Source: Zoogloea sp041917255 | GTDB taxonomy: Bacteria > Pseudomonadota > Gammaproteobacteria > Burkholderiales > Rhodocyclaceae | Assembly (NCBI GenBank): GCA_041917255.1 | Contig: JAYRYA010000018.1 | Coordinates: forward strand, 1 to 64,000 | Direction: 5' to 3' | Length of the DNA stretch: 64,000 nucleotides | In this document: positions 28,136-35,860 of the stretch, one piece after another | How the letters are laid out: the number at the start of each line of letters is the position of its first letter | Position numbering within the stretch: the stretch's first letter is position 1 | The notes under the pieces: model-generated | The model's input: only the letters and a program-made list of their open reading frames with translations | What the model was told of the DNA's origin: nothing | The model's database searches: none | Made by a program: the position numbers and the translations under genes

Positions 28136-28747
28136 TCAGCCCTCCCGAATGAATCGGGCGTCACCCAGACGCCAGGCTTCCTGCTCGCTGGGGCGGCCGG
28201 CTTCGTAGGCGTCCATGGTCAGGCTGTCGGCATTGAGGCGCGGGCCGGCGTCCACGCGCGGCTGCGGCGCGGCGCCCCAGCGGGCGAGCCATTCGCAGGC
28301 CACGTCGAGGGCCGGGCCGATCCGGGCCTTCACGGCGTCGCGCAAGCTGCCGCCAAAGTCTTCCAGCTCGACCGGCTGGCAGCCGATCAGCACCAGCTCG
28401 TCGGGCAGGCGGCCGAGCAGTTCGGCCGAGGCGATCACCTCCTGGAAACCTGTCTGGTGCAGACTCATCTTCTTGGCACCCATGAAGCGGGGCACCTGGT
28501 CACCCACCACGACACGCAACGTGCCCGGCGCATCGCCGTAGTCCACCGCATCGAACACCAGCAGGCGGCGGGCCTCCTCCACGTAAGGCAGCAGGTACAG
28601 GCCCTGGGTGCCACCATCCATCACCGTGACCTGCGGCGGCAATGTGAAGCGCTCGGCCAGGGCTTCGGCGCAGCGCACGCCGAAGCCTTCGTCAGCCCAC
28701 AGGAGGTTGCCGATACCCAGAACGAGAATGGAAGGATGGCCGGTCAT
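28136..28747 (-). CDS. hoxM: HoxM/HupD hydrogenase maturation endopeptidase
   Basis: A 203-residue protease of the HyaD/HybD family that removes the C-terminal peptide of HoxG after nickel insertion. Family features are LVLGIGNLLWADEGFGV (the metal-sensing Glu), MDGGTQGLYLLP, FDAVDYG and SLHQTGFQEV (the metal-ligand His). It is the first gene after the plus-strand insertion that separates it from hoxZ, so it needs its own promoter. No perfect one is visible. Confidence 0.95.
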   Translation of the reverse strand: MTGHPSILVLGIGNLLWADEGFGVRCAEALAERFTLPPQVTVMDGGTQGLYLLPYVEEARRLLVFDAVDYGDAPGTLRVVVGDQVPRFMGAKKMSLHQTGFQEVIASAELLGRLPDELVLIGCQPVELEDFGGSLRDAVKARIGPALDVACEWLARWGAAPQPRVDAGPRLNADSLTMDAYEAGRPSEQEAWRLGDARFIREG

Positions 28748-29115
28748 GGCGTTACCGAAATCGGGAAGGTGGTCGATTCATTCAAGTTCCGTGCCGGAAA
28801 CCACCGCTCACCCCTTGTGGCCGAAGCGGCTTGCTGTACAAGGCCTTAGCGTGCATCCACGTGCCGCGAGGCAACGCAAACGAAAAGAGATGTTCCAGTC
28901 AGACCCAAAAAACGAAAATCATTCTTCCACCCGGCCGCAACCAGGACTCGACGCCCAAAATCCGCGTGACATTGCCGCGGCGCCGACCATCCTCAATCGC
29001 GCCTCGCGGCCAAGATGAGGATTTATTTGCTCTGAGACGATAAATATGACTTTTGTCGCGTCGCCACATCAATTCACAATCCGCTCTCGCTTGCGCTGAT
29101 TTATCGTTCCCGTCC
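28748..29115. promoter_or_regulatory. 368-bp divergent intergenic region between hoxM and the zinc-ribbon gene
   Basis: It contains no gene. For hoxM the best minus-strand candidate is a sigma-54-like element at 28796-28780, CGGCACG-N4-TTGAAT. It has a good -24 box, but the near-invariant GC of the -12 box is GA, so it may be inactive. For the plus-strand gene an A/T-rich patch (ATAAATATGAC, about 29040-29050) could be a -10 region, but no -35 is clear. Confidence 0.35.
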
Positions 29116-30246
29116 ATGAAAAACCTTCTTCCGGCCATTGCGGCCCTCGCCCTGCTCTCTTCGCCGATTCCGGCCCTTTCCATTTCTGTAGGCGAGCCCA
29201 TCCTTCCCAAGGCGGAAGCAGCGCCGCCCAACCCACTGCCATCGACCTCACCTGTCGGCGCAGCCACCCTGCCACCGCCGCCGAAGGTCAGCCGCTGGGA
29301 GGACACGGGGATGAAGCCGGCCGAGGCACGGGAATGGCAGAACTATGGCTTCACGCCCCAGGAGGGCATGAACTGGCACTCCGCCGGCTTCGAGCCGGTG
29401 GTCGCCCGCACCTGGTCGGACAAGGGCTTCGACGCCGACGAGGCACGCCAGTGGCGAGACTCGGCCCGCCAGAGCCGCTTGATGATGTCGGAAATGGATC
29501 ACTCCGATCCCGCGGCCTGGAAGCGCGAGGGATTCTCGCCGGCTGACCGGCTGGCGTGGTGGGAAGCCGGCTTCGTCTTCGACGATGCGGTGCTGTTGGC
29601 CCGCGCCGGCATGAGCCCGGTCCAGGCCGCGTGGCATGGCCACGAGAAGCTCAAGGAAATCCGCAGCGGCGCCGCCGGGCAGGCCCCGGCGGACAGCGCC
29701 GCGAAGACTGCCCCTGCCGGCGCTGCGCCCGGTGCGGCCCCTGGTGCTTCGTCGGCCTCGCCCCAACCCCTTGATCCGGCCGCCATCTGGCGCATCGTCG
29801 GCCCCTTCCTGAAAGTGGGTCTGGTAGGACTGGTGGCCTTCATTTCCGGGGGCTTCGCGTTCTTCCTTTACCGTCGCGCCCAGGCCAACAGCAAGCTCGC
29901 CACGATCAGGCCCGACGCGCCCGACAGCGAGATGCCGCCCGAATCCCTGCCCCCTCCCAAGCTGGGCAGGAAGGTGCTCGAGAAGCGCAAGCCGGCCCGG
30001 GCGGTCAGGTTGTTCAAATCGGCGGCCCCCCACTGCATTCACTGCAAGAGCAAGAACGTACGCCGCTCGAAGATGCATCCGCACAAGTTTGGCGGCATCA
30101 ACTTCACGGAATACTTCCGCTGCAAGAACTGCGGTCGCCACTTCGCAATCGTCAGCTACACCTCGATCCTGGCCACCGGCGGCGCCATCGTCGCAGCATT
30201 GATCGTCGTCACGGCATCCTTCATCTACGTGTTCTCGATTGCCTGA
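29116..30246 (+). CDS. Membrane protein with Trp-Gly-Phe helical repeats and a zinc ribbon
   Basis: A 376-residue protein of unknown function. It has a signal peptide or N-terminal anchor (about 1-22), a Pro-rich linker, then five to six imperfect repeats of about 18-20 residues shaped like GF-x-P-x-E-A-x-x-W-x-x-x-G (about 60-190). An Ala-rich linker and a membrane helix (about 238-262) follow, then a zinc-ribbon-like CIHC...CKNC (about 310-340) and a second membrane helix at the end. It lies opposite to the hydrogenase genes between hoxZ and hoxM, which it separates. Confidence 0.75.
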   Translation: MKNLLPAIAALALLSSPIPALSISVGEPILPKAEAAPPNPLPSTSPVGAATLPPPPKVSRWEDTGMKPAEAREWQNYGFTPQEGMNWHSAGFEPVVARTWSDKGFDADEARQWRDSARQSRLMMSEMDHSDPAAWKREGFSPADRLAWWEAGFVFDDAVLLARAGMSPVQAAWHGHEKLKEIRSGAAGQAPADSAAKTAPAGAAPGAAPGASSASPQPLDPAAIWRIVGPFLKVGLVGLVAFISGGFAFFLYRRAQANSKLATIRPDAPDSEMPPESLPPPKLGRKVLEKRKPARAVRLFKSAAPHCIHCKSKNVRRSKMHPHKFGGINFTEYFRCKNCGRHFAIVSYTSILATGGAIVAALIVVTASFIYVFSIA

Positions 30247-30265
30247 CGCCGCGCAACGACCCAAC

Positions 30266-30295
30266 AAAAATGGCCCGGAAAAACCGGGCCATTTT
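30266..30295. terminator. Bidirectional rho-independent terminator
   Basis: A perfect inverted repeat AAAAATGGCCCGG / CCGGGCCATTTTT with a 4-nt AAAA-type loop and T-runs on both strands. It ends the zinc-ribbon gene (plus) and the hoxKGZ transcript (minus). That further implies that hoxM onward is not fed by readthrough from hoxZ. Confidence 0.85.
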
Positions 30296-30320
30296 TGTTT
30301 TCGGCGTCAGCCGGCGGAGA

Positions 30321-31025
30321 TCAGTCCTTGAACATCCGCCAGCCGGAGACCATCGTCGAGATCAGGCTCTGGCGGCTCATGATGTCCTCGCGGATTGCGG
30401 CGTAGATGTGCACCACCGCAAAGCTCATCATGATCCACATGCCCAGCCGGTGCAGGCTGTGGGTCTGCATCGACCCACCCAGCAGCGGCAGCACCCAGCC
30501 AAACAGGCGATCCGCCCACGAGCCCAGCCCCAGACCCTCGCTGTACAGCGCGAAGCCGGTGAAAAGCATCCCGAAGGCCAGCACGGTGAAGAAGAAGAAC
30601 ATCATCAGCTGGGCCATCGGGTTGTGGCCGACGTACTTCTTGGGGTGCTTCTCGAGGAAGAGATACCAGCGCAGCTCGAAAAACACCTCGCTCCACCACT
30701 GCCCGTTGGTGATCGGCAGCTTGAAGATCTGCCGGGCGTGGTGGTTGCCGACGAAGGCCCAGTACACCCGTCCCACCAACCCTACCGCGAAGATGTAGGC
30801 CGCGGCAAAGTGGGCGAAGCGGATGTAGCCCATCAGAAAGTTGTCCGACGCCTCGCCGGGCATCGTCGGCAGCGGCTTGCCGATGAAGTAGCCGCTGACC
30901 GCCAGCACCACGATCGCCAGGGCGTTGATCCAGTGCCACAGGCGCACGGGCGCCTCGTACACATAGATCGAACGTACCTGCCGACCGTGCCGTTCGGCCT
31001 CCAGCATGTCTTGTTGTGAAAGCAT
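30321..31025 (-). CDS. hoxZ: HoxZ/HupC, hydrogenase cytochrome b subunit
   Basis: A 234-residue inner-membrane dihaem cytochrome b with four main hydrophobic segments (about 30-48, 70-90, 135-160, 185-205). His residues typical of haem ligation occur in RLWHWINA, RFAHFAAAY, THSLHRLGMW and AVVHIYAA. It anchors HoxKG and passes electrons from H2 to quinone. A strong AGGAG lies 8 nt before the ATG. It follows hoxG by 15 nt. Confidence 0.95.
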   Translation of the reverse strand: MLSQQDMLEAERHGRQVRSIYVYEAPVRLWHWINALAIVVLAVSGYFIGKPLPTMPGEASDNFLMGYIRFAHFAAAYIFAVGLVGRVYWAFVGNHHARQIFKLPITNGQWWSEVFFELRWYLFLEKHPKKYVGHNPMAQLMMFFFFTVLAFGMLFTGFALYSEGLGLGSWADRLFGWVLPLLGGSMQTHSLHRLGMWIMMSFAVVHIYAAIREDIMSRQSLISTMVSGWRMFKD

Positions 31026-31040
31026 GGCCGGATCTCCTTG

Positions 31041-32834
31041 TTAGCGGACCTTGATCGACGCCATTTCCTGCCCGTCCGGCGACAGCACATGGGTGGAGCA
31101 GGCCATGCACGGGTCGAAGGAATGCAGGGTGCGCAGGATTTCCAGCGGCTCGTCGGCCTTGGCCACCGGGGTGTCCATCAGCGAGGCCTCGAAGGCGCCG
31201 ATCTGGCCCTTCGCGTCCCGCGGACCGCCGTTCCAGGTGGTGGGCACCACCGCCTGGTAGTTGTCGATGCGGGTGTCCTTGATGCGGATCCAGTGGCCCA
31301 GCGCGCCGCGCGGCGCCTCGGTGAAGCCCACGCCCTTGGCGTCCTTCGGCCAGGTGGACGGGTCCCACTTCTCGATGTTGGCGGTAGAGAGATCGCCGGC
31401 CTTGAGGTTGGCCATCAGCTTGTCGAAGAAGTAGCGCGACTTGTGCGCCGCCCAGGATGCCTCCAGGCCCCGTGCCGCTGTACGGCCGAGAGTCGAGAAG
31501 ATCGCCTTGAGGGGCAGGCCGAGATCCTTCAGCAGCTTGTCCACCGGCTCCTTGAACTCGGGGTTGTTCTGGGCGTAGCCGATCACGTAGCGCGACAGCG
31601 GACCGACCTCCATCGCGTGGCCGCGCCAGCGGGGCGCCTTGATCCACGAGTACTTGCCGGCTTCGTCCAGGTTCTCGATCTTGGTCTTGGTGCCCTTGGT
31701 GGCCTTGCCCAGCTCGAAGTTGGGTTCGGTCACGCCATCCCACGGGTGCAGGCCCTGGGTCTCGTCGGCGTACTTGTACCAGCTGTGGGCCACGTGCTCC
31801 TGCACCTGCTCGGGGTCGCGCAGGTCGACTTCATGCACCTTGGTGAGGTCACCGTTGATGATCGCGCCGCGGGGCAACAGCAGGTTCTTGGCGGAGTAGT
31901 CGTTGGCCACGTCCGGGATGTCGCCGTACGACAGCACGCACTGGCTCGACAGGCCGCCGCCGTAGGTCCAGTCCTTGTAAAAACTGGCGATCGCGACGAG
32001 ATCCGGCACGTAAACCATGTCGATGAACTCGATGCAGCGGTCGATGATCGAGGAGATCAGGTTGAGCCGCTCCATGTTGATCGCACCGACCGCGCCCGCG
32101 CCTTCCATGTTGATCGCGCAGGGTACGCCGCCCACCAGCCAGTTCGGGTGCGGGTTCTTGCCGCCGAAGATGGTATGGATCTTGACGATCTCCTTCTGGA
32201 AATCGAGCGCCTCCAGGTAATGGGTGACCGCCATCAGATTGGCTTCCGGCGGCAGCCGGTAGGCCGGGCTGCCCCAGTAGCCGTTCATGAAGGGGCCCAG
32301 CTGGCCGGATTCGACAAACTTCTTCAGCCGGTTCTGCACGTCGCGGAAGTAGCCCGGCGACGACAGCGGCCAGCTGGAAATGCTCTGGGCGAGTTCGGAG
32401 GTCTTCTTGGGATCGGCCTTCAGGGCAGACACCACATCCACCCAGTCCAGCGCGTGCAGGTGGTAGAAGTGCACCAGGTGATCGTGAATCTGGAGCGCCA
32501 GCTGCATCAGGTTGCGGATGATGTTGGCGTTTTCCGGGATCTTGATGTTGAGGGCGTCTTCCACCGCCCGCACCGACGTAAGGGCGTGGGTGCCGGTGCA
32601 CACGCCGCAGATCCGCTCGGTGAAGGCCCACGCATCGCGGGGGTCGCGCCCCTTCAGGATCACCTCCAGCCCCCGCCACATGGTGCCGGTCGACACCGCG
32701 TTGCGGATCACATTATGTTCGTCGATGTTCACCTCGACGCGCAGATGGCCCTCGATCCGGCACACCGGATCGACCACCACGCGCTTGCCCGAGTTGTCGA
32801 GCTTGAAGCCCTGGGTTTCCAGCACCGTCATCAT
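31041..32834 (-). CDS. hoxG: Membrane-bound [NiFe]-hydrogenase large subunit HoxG/HupL
   Basis: A 597-residue catalytic subunit oxidising H2. NiFe ligands are in RICGVCTGTHA (about residue 74) and the C-terminal DPCMACSTH. The last 15 residues (VLSPDGQEMASIKVR) form the peptide cleaved by HoxM after His. RIEGHLRVEV near the N-terminus and GAPRGALGHW-type TEAPRGALGHWI are typical. It has no signal and is co-exported with HoxK. The start overlaps the hoxK stop; ATG ATG at the start makes 32831 an alternative. Confidence 0.97.
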   Translation of the reverse strand: MMTVLETQGFKLDNSGKRVVVDPVCRIEGHLRVEVNIDEHNVIRNAVSTGTMWRGLEVILKGRDPRDAWAFTERICGVCTGTHALTSVRAVEDALNIKIPENANIIRNLMQLALQIHDHLVHFYHLHALDWVDVVSALKADPKKTSELAQSISSWPLSSPGYFRDVQNRLKKFVESGQLGPFMNGYWGSPAYRLPPEANLMAVTHYLEALDFQKEIVKIHTIFGGKNPHPNWLVGGVPCAINMEGAGAVGAINMERLNLISSIIDRCIEFIDMVYVPDLVAIASFYKDWTYGGGLSSQCVLSYGDIPDVANDYSAKNLLLPRGAIINGDLTKVHEVDLRDPEQVQEHVAHSWYKYADETQGLHPWDGVTEPNFELGKATKGTKTKIENLDEAGKYSWIKAPRWRGHAMEVGPLSRYVIGYAQNNPEFKEPVDKLLKDLGLPLKAIFSTLGRTAARGLEASWAAHKSRYFFDKLMANLKAGDLSTANIEKWDPSTWPKDAKGVGFTEAPRGALGHWIRIKDTRIDNYQAVVPTTWNGGPRDAKGQIGAFEASLMDTPVAKADEPLEILRTLHSFDPCMACSTHVLSPDGQEMASIKVR

Positions 32835-33916
32835 TTGTCTCCCGAATGCGTGTCGTCATGCTGCGAGCGGGCCCGCGCCAGCGCCGTCACCGCCGCGTGG
32901 GCCGCCACTGCGGCGCCCACCGCACCGGCAGCCGTCGCGCCGATCTTGTCGGCATTGGACTCGACGCCGAATTGATGGATGTCGGTCACCCGGTCGTAGA
33001 AGCTGCCCTTGTCCCAGAAGCCGTCTTCCGAGCAGCCGATACAGCCGTGGCCCGATTGCACCGGCCAGCTCACGCCCCCGTTCCAGCGCATCGACGAGCA
33101 GGCGTTGTAGGTGGTCGGGCCCTTGCAGCCCATCTTGTAGAGGCAATAGCCCTTGCGCGCGGCCTCGTCGTCCCAGTTCTCGACGAACTGGCCGGCGTCG
33201 AAGTGTGGGCGGCGATAGCACTTGTCGTGGATGCGCTGGCCGTAGAACATCTTCGGCCGACCCTGGCGGTCGAGCTCGGGGATGCGGTCGAAGGTCAGCA
33301 TGTAGGTGACCACGCCCGTCATCACCTCGGCAATCGGCGGGCAGCCGGGCACGCGGACAATGGGCTTGTTGGTGATGACCTGGTGCACCGGGGTGGCGCG
33401 GGTCGGGTTGGGCTTGGCGGCCTGAACGCAGCCGTAGGACGCGCAGGCGCCCCAGCTGATGATCGCCTTGGCGTCGGCGCAGGTTTCCTTCAGCACTTCC
33501 ACGAACGGGCGGCCGCCGTGGATGCAGAACATCCCGTCCTCGTTGAGCGGCGGGTTGCCCTCGACGGCCACGATGTAGTTGCCCTTGTATTTCTTCTTCA
33601 CCTCTTCGATGATCGCCTCGGCCTGGTGGCCGGCGGCAGCCATCAGGGTGTCGTCGTAGTCGAGGGACAACATCGACAGCACCACGTCCTTGGTGAGCGG
33701 GTGCGCCGAGCGGATGAAGGATTCGGAACAGCAGGTGCATTCCAGCCCGTGCAGCCAGATCACCGGCGTGCGCGGCTTGGTTTCCAGCGCGTGGGCAATC
33801 TTAGGCACAAAGGCGCTACCTAGCCCCAGCGACGTGGCCGTCAGGCTGCAGAACTTCATGAAGCTACGCCGGGTAATCCCCTGCCGGCGCAGCACCTCGT
33901 AAAATGTTTCGGTCAT
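32831..33916 (-). CDS. hoxK: Membrane-bound [NiFe]-hydrogenase small subunit HoxK/HupS (O2-tolerant type)
   Basis: A 361-residue subunit carrying three Fe-S clusters. It has a Tat signal (about 1-43, twin-Arg ITRRSFMKF) and a C-terminal membrane anchor (about 325-350). The proximal-cluster region has LECTCCSES and GACASYGC, giving the two extra cysteines that form the [4Fe-3S] cluster of O2-tolerant group 1 enzymes. The medial and distal ligands lie in the CYRRPHF and CLYKMGCKGP...CIGCSEDGFWDKG segments. It is first in hoxKGZ. Confidence 0.97.
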   Translation of the reverse strand: MTETFYEVLRRQGITRRSFMKFCSLTATSLGLGSAFVPKIAHALETKPRTPVIWLHGLECTCCSESFIRSAHPLTKDVVLSMLSLDYDDTLMAAAGHQAEAIIEEVKKKYKGNYIVAVEGNPPLNEDGMFCIHGGRPFVEVLKETCADAKAIISWGACASYGCVQAAKPNPTRATPVHQVITNKPIVRVPGCPPIAEVMTGVVTYMLTFDRIPELDRQGRPKMFYGQRIHDKCYRRPHFDAGQFVENWDDEAARKGYCLYKMGCKGPTTYNACSSMRWNGGVSWPVQSGHGCIGCSEDGFWDKGSFYDRVTDIHQFGVESNADKIGATAAGAVGAAVAAHAAVTALARARSQHDDTHSGDK

Positions 33917-34061
33917 GGACGTCAGCCCTCCCCTCCTGGAACATCACGCCCGGATATCTTCTGATCTGCCGCGACAAAACCGGGCCGACAAGGTCGCGCA
34001 GCCACAGGAGGAAATAACAAGAACCATGCCCAATGCGGCCGCGCTTCAAAAAGCCCGCCTG

Positions 34062-34078
34062 AGCAATGACTTAGCCAA
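34062..34078 (-). promoter_or_regulatory. Sigma-54 promoter of hoxKGZ
   Basis: The minus strand reads TTGGCTAAGTCATTGCT. TGGC and TTGC are perfect and 7 nt apart, the exact -24/-12 geometry of YTGGCACGRNNNTTGCW; only the ACG positions differ. Transcription would start near 34051, leaving a leader of about 135 nt before hoxK. HoxA, a sigma-54 activator encoded at 12663-14153, is the expected regulator. Confidence 0.75.
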
Positions 34079-34168
34079 TTTCGTCGGCGGTGACAAAAGC
34101 CCTTCCGGCAATACCGACAATCCGCTGACCAGCCAATCGGAAACCCACTAACCAGCCTCTGCCAAACG

Positions 34169-34672
34169 ATGCCCCCCCTCACGATCCGCACCGTCGACTT
34201 CGACGATCCACAGCAGACCACCGACTTCCTGTTCCTCCTCGACCACTACATGCGCGGCCCCACCGGCAATGGCCGGCCGATGGACGACGCACTGCGCGCC
34301 CGCCTGCCGGACGAACTCAAGCGCCGGCCGACCGTACTGTGCCACGTGGGATATCTGGACGACGCCGGCGGCGTGCGCCGGCCAGTGGGGCTGATCAACT
34401 GCGTGGAGGGATTTTCGACCTTTGCGGGTCGGCCGCTGCTCAACATCCACGACATCGTGGTGCATGAGGACTACCGTCGACGCGGTTTCGCAAGCGAGCT
34501 GCTGGCCCACGCCGAAGCGGTGGCGCGGGCGCGAGGCTGCTGCAAGCTGACGCTGGAGGTATTGACGGGCAATCGCGGCGCCTACGATGCCTACGTGGCC
34601 TTCGGTTTCCGGGCCTACGAACTCGATCCGGCGATGGGCGCCGCAACTTTCATGGAAAAGAAGTTCGACTGA
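34169..34672 (+). CDS. GNAT-family N-acetyltransferase
   Basis: A 167-residue acetyltransferase. The acetyl-CoA binding loop is DIVVHEDYRRRGFASELL (about 93-110), followed by GCCKLTLEVLTGNRGAYDAYVAFGF. Cytosolic. The substrate cannot be inferred. It starts with no strong ribosome site (ATGCCCCCC) and is divergent from hoxK; the hox sigma-54 promoter lies about 95 nt upstream of its ATG. Confidence 0.85.
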   Translation: MPPLTIRTVDFDDPQQTTDFLFLLDHYMRGPTGNGRPMDDALRARLPDELKRRPTVLCHVGYLDDAGGVRRPVGLINCVEGFSTFAGRPLLNIHDIVVHEDYRRRGFASELLAHAEAVARARGCCKLTLEVLTGNRGAYDAYVAFGFRAYELDPAMGAATFMEKKFD

Positions 34673-34692
34673 GGAGGTTCAGCGGGCAGCGC

Positions 34693-35679
34693 TCAGAACG
34701 CGACCCACTCTTCAAGCAGGCGGTACTCGCTACCGCGGAGCCCCTGCTTGAAACGGCCGTAGCCGTCGGACGACGAGTAGCCACCCAGATCGAAGCGCTC
34801 ACAGCCCCGGGCCTGCATGGCAAGCAGCGCATTCCACATCAGGAAGTTGCCGGCCTTCTTCTGGCGCGCCTCGGGGCCGAACCAGCCCACGAAATACTCG
34901 GCGCACCGGGCAAAGCGGAACACGATCATCCCGGCCAGGGGCTGGCCGTCGTGGAGTGCGCGGCACACAAAGACATCGCTGGGCGCCCGTTCCCGCAGCG
35001 CCCTCAGGAAAGCCAGCGACGTCCCGGCAAAGCCCTTGTCGCGCATGTTTTCCTGGTGACGGGCGAGCATCCAGTCGAAGGCGTCGGGGGTATCGGACAG
35101 TTCGAACGTAAGGCCGCCTCGCTCGGCGCCGTTGAGCTGGGTACGCCAGGTGGGCGCCAGGCGCTTGCGCAACGACGGAGCATCCAGGGTGAGGTCCAGC
35201 ACTGCCGAGCACCAGCCGCCTGCGCCTCGGGCAATGAAACCGGCCTCACGCAGCCATCGCCGATGCGCGTCCGAATCGGTCAGCCCCGGGGCGAGCACCA
35301 GCAACCCGCGCCGGCCAAAGTGCCAGCGCCGACGCAAGGCCGCATACACCGCGCGCACCAGCGCCTCAGCGGGTCCCGGCACGAGAAAAAGCGGCCCGCG
35401 GTTGATCCGCGCCGCCACCGGCAGGCCCAGGATGCGCTTCACCAGCACCTGACAGATCGCCACCGGCTGGCCGCGCCATTCAAATGCCAGCCGCTCTACC
35501 TGCCAGCCCGCTGCCGCCTTGGCCTCGCCATAGCCCCAGGCCTGGACAATCGCCGGCGCCGGAACACACGCAAACAGCCGCTCCCATTCTTCGCGCCCTT
35601 CGACTGCACGAATCCGGCAATCGTTCACAGAAATGAACGGCAGCGACGCCAGAAGAAAACTGCAGGAACCATGCTTCAT
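34693..35679 (-). CDS. FemAB/BioF2-like GNAT acetyltransferase
   Basis: A 328-residue protein with a double GNAT fold of the FemAB-like type. Visible parts are WGYGEAKAAAGWQVERLAF near residue 50, the LNGAERGGLTFEL stretch, and DVFVCRALHDGQPLAGMIVFRFARCAEYFVGWFGPEARQ with LMWNALLAMQARGCERFDLGGYSSSDGYGRFKQGL near the end. Relatives transfer amino acids or acyl groups in cell-wall or polysaccharide synthesis. Convergent with the GNAT gene, 20 nt apart. The substrate is unknown. Confidence 0.78.
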   Translation of the reverse strand: MKHGSCSFLLASLPFISVNDCRIRAVEGREEWERLFACVPAPAIVQAWGYGEAKAAAGWQVERLAFEWRGQPVAICQVLVKRILGLPVAARINRGPLFLVPGPAEALVRAVYAALRRRWHFGRRGLLVLAPGLTDSDAHRRWLREAGFIARGAGGWCSAVLDLTLDAPSLRKRLAPTWRTQLNGAERGGLTFELSDTPDAFDWMLARHQENMRDKGFAGTSLAFLRALRERAPSDVFVCRALHDGQPLAGMIVFRFARCAEYFVGWFGPEARQKKAGNFLMWNALLAMQARGCERFDLGGYSSSDGYGRFKQGLRGSEYRLLEEWVAF

Positions 35680-35810
35680 GGAGGGATGAATTCGGGGAGT
35701 GGGCCGAGTCTAGCGACGCATTTCGCGGGCGCCCACCAAGCGTTTCACAACTCGACACAATCCCTTGGAAATCGCCACCACGTCGGGACGAAATGCACAC
35801 ATCAAGAAAG

Positions 35811-35840
35811 CCGAAAGCCCGGCACAAAGCCGGGCTTTCG
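35811..35840 (-). terminator. Rho-independent terminator of ilvD
   Basis: Stem GAAAGCCCGGC / GCCGGGCTTTC (35813-35823 and 35829-35839) with loop ACAAA. On the minus strand a short pyrimidine tail (GGCTTTCTT) follows. It starts 21 nt after the ilvD stop. Confidence 0.75.
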
Positions 35841-35860
35841 GTGATGCGAGCCGAGAACGA

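Noticed and set aside
28853..28865. A second sigma-54-like sequence upstream of hoxM (GGCACG...TGC on the minus strand).
   Set aside because: The GG-GC spacing is 9 nt rather than the required 10, so it should not be recognised.
34026..34151. A 41-codon plus-strand reading frame (MPNAAALQKARLSND...) preceded by AGGAGG.
   Set aside because: The ribosome-site spacing of about 14 nt is too long, and the frame overlaps the hoxK sigma-54 promoter region on the other strand. No family resemblance is seen. It may be a leader peptide, but support is too weak.
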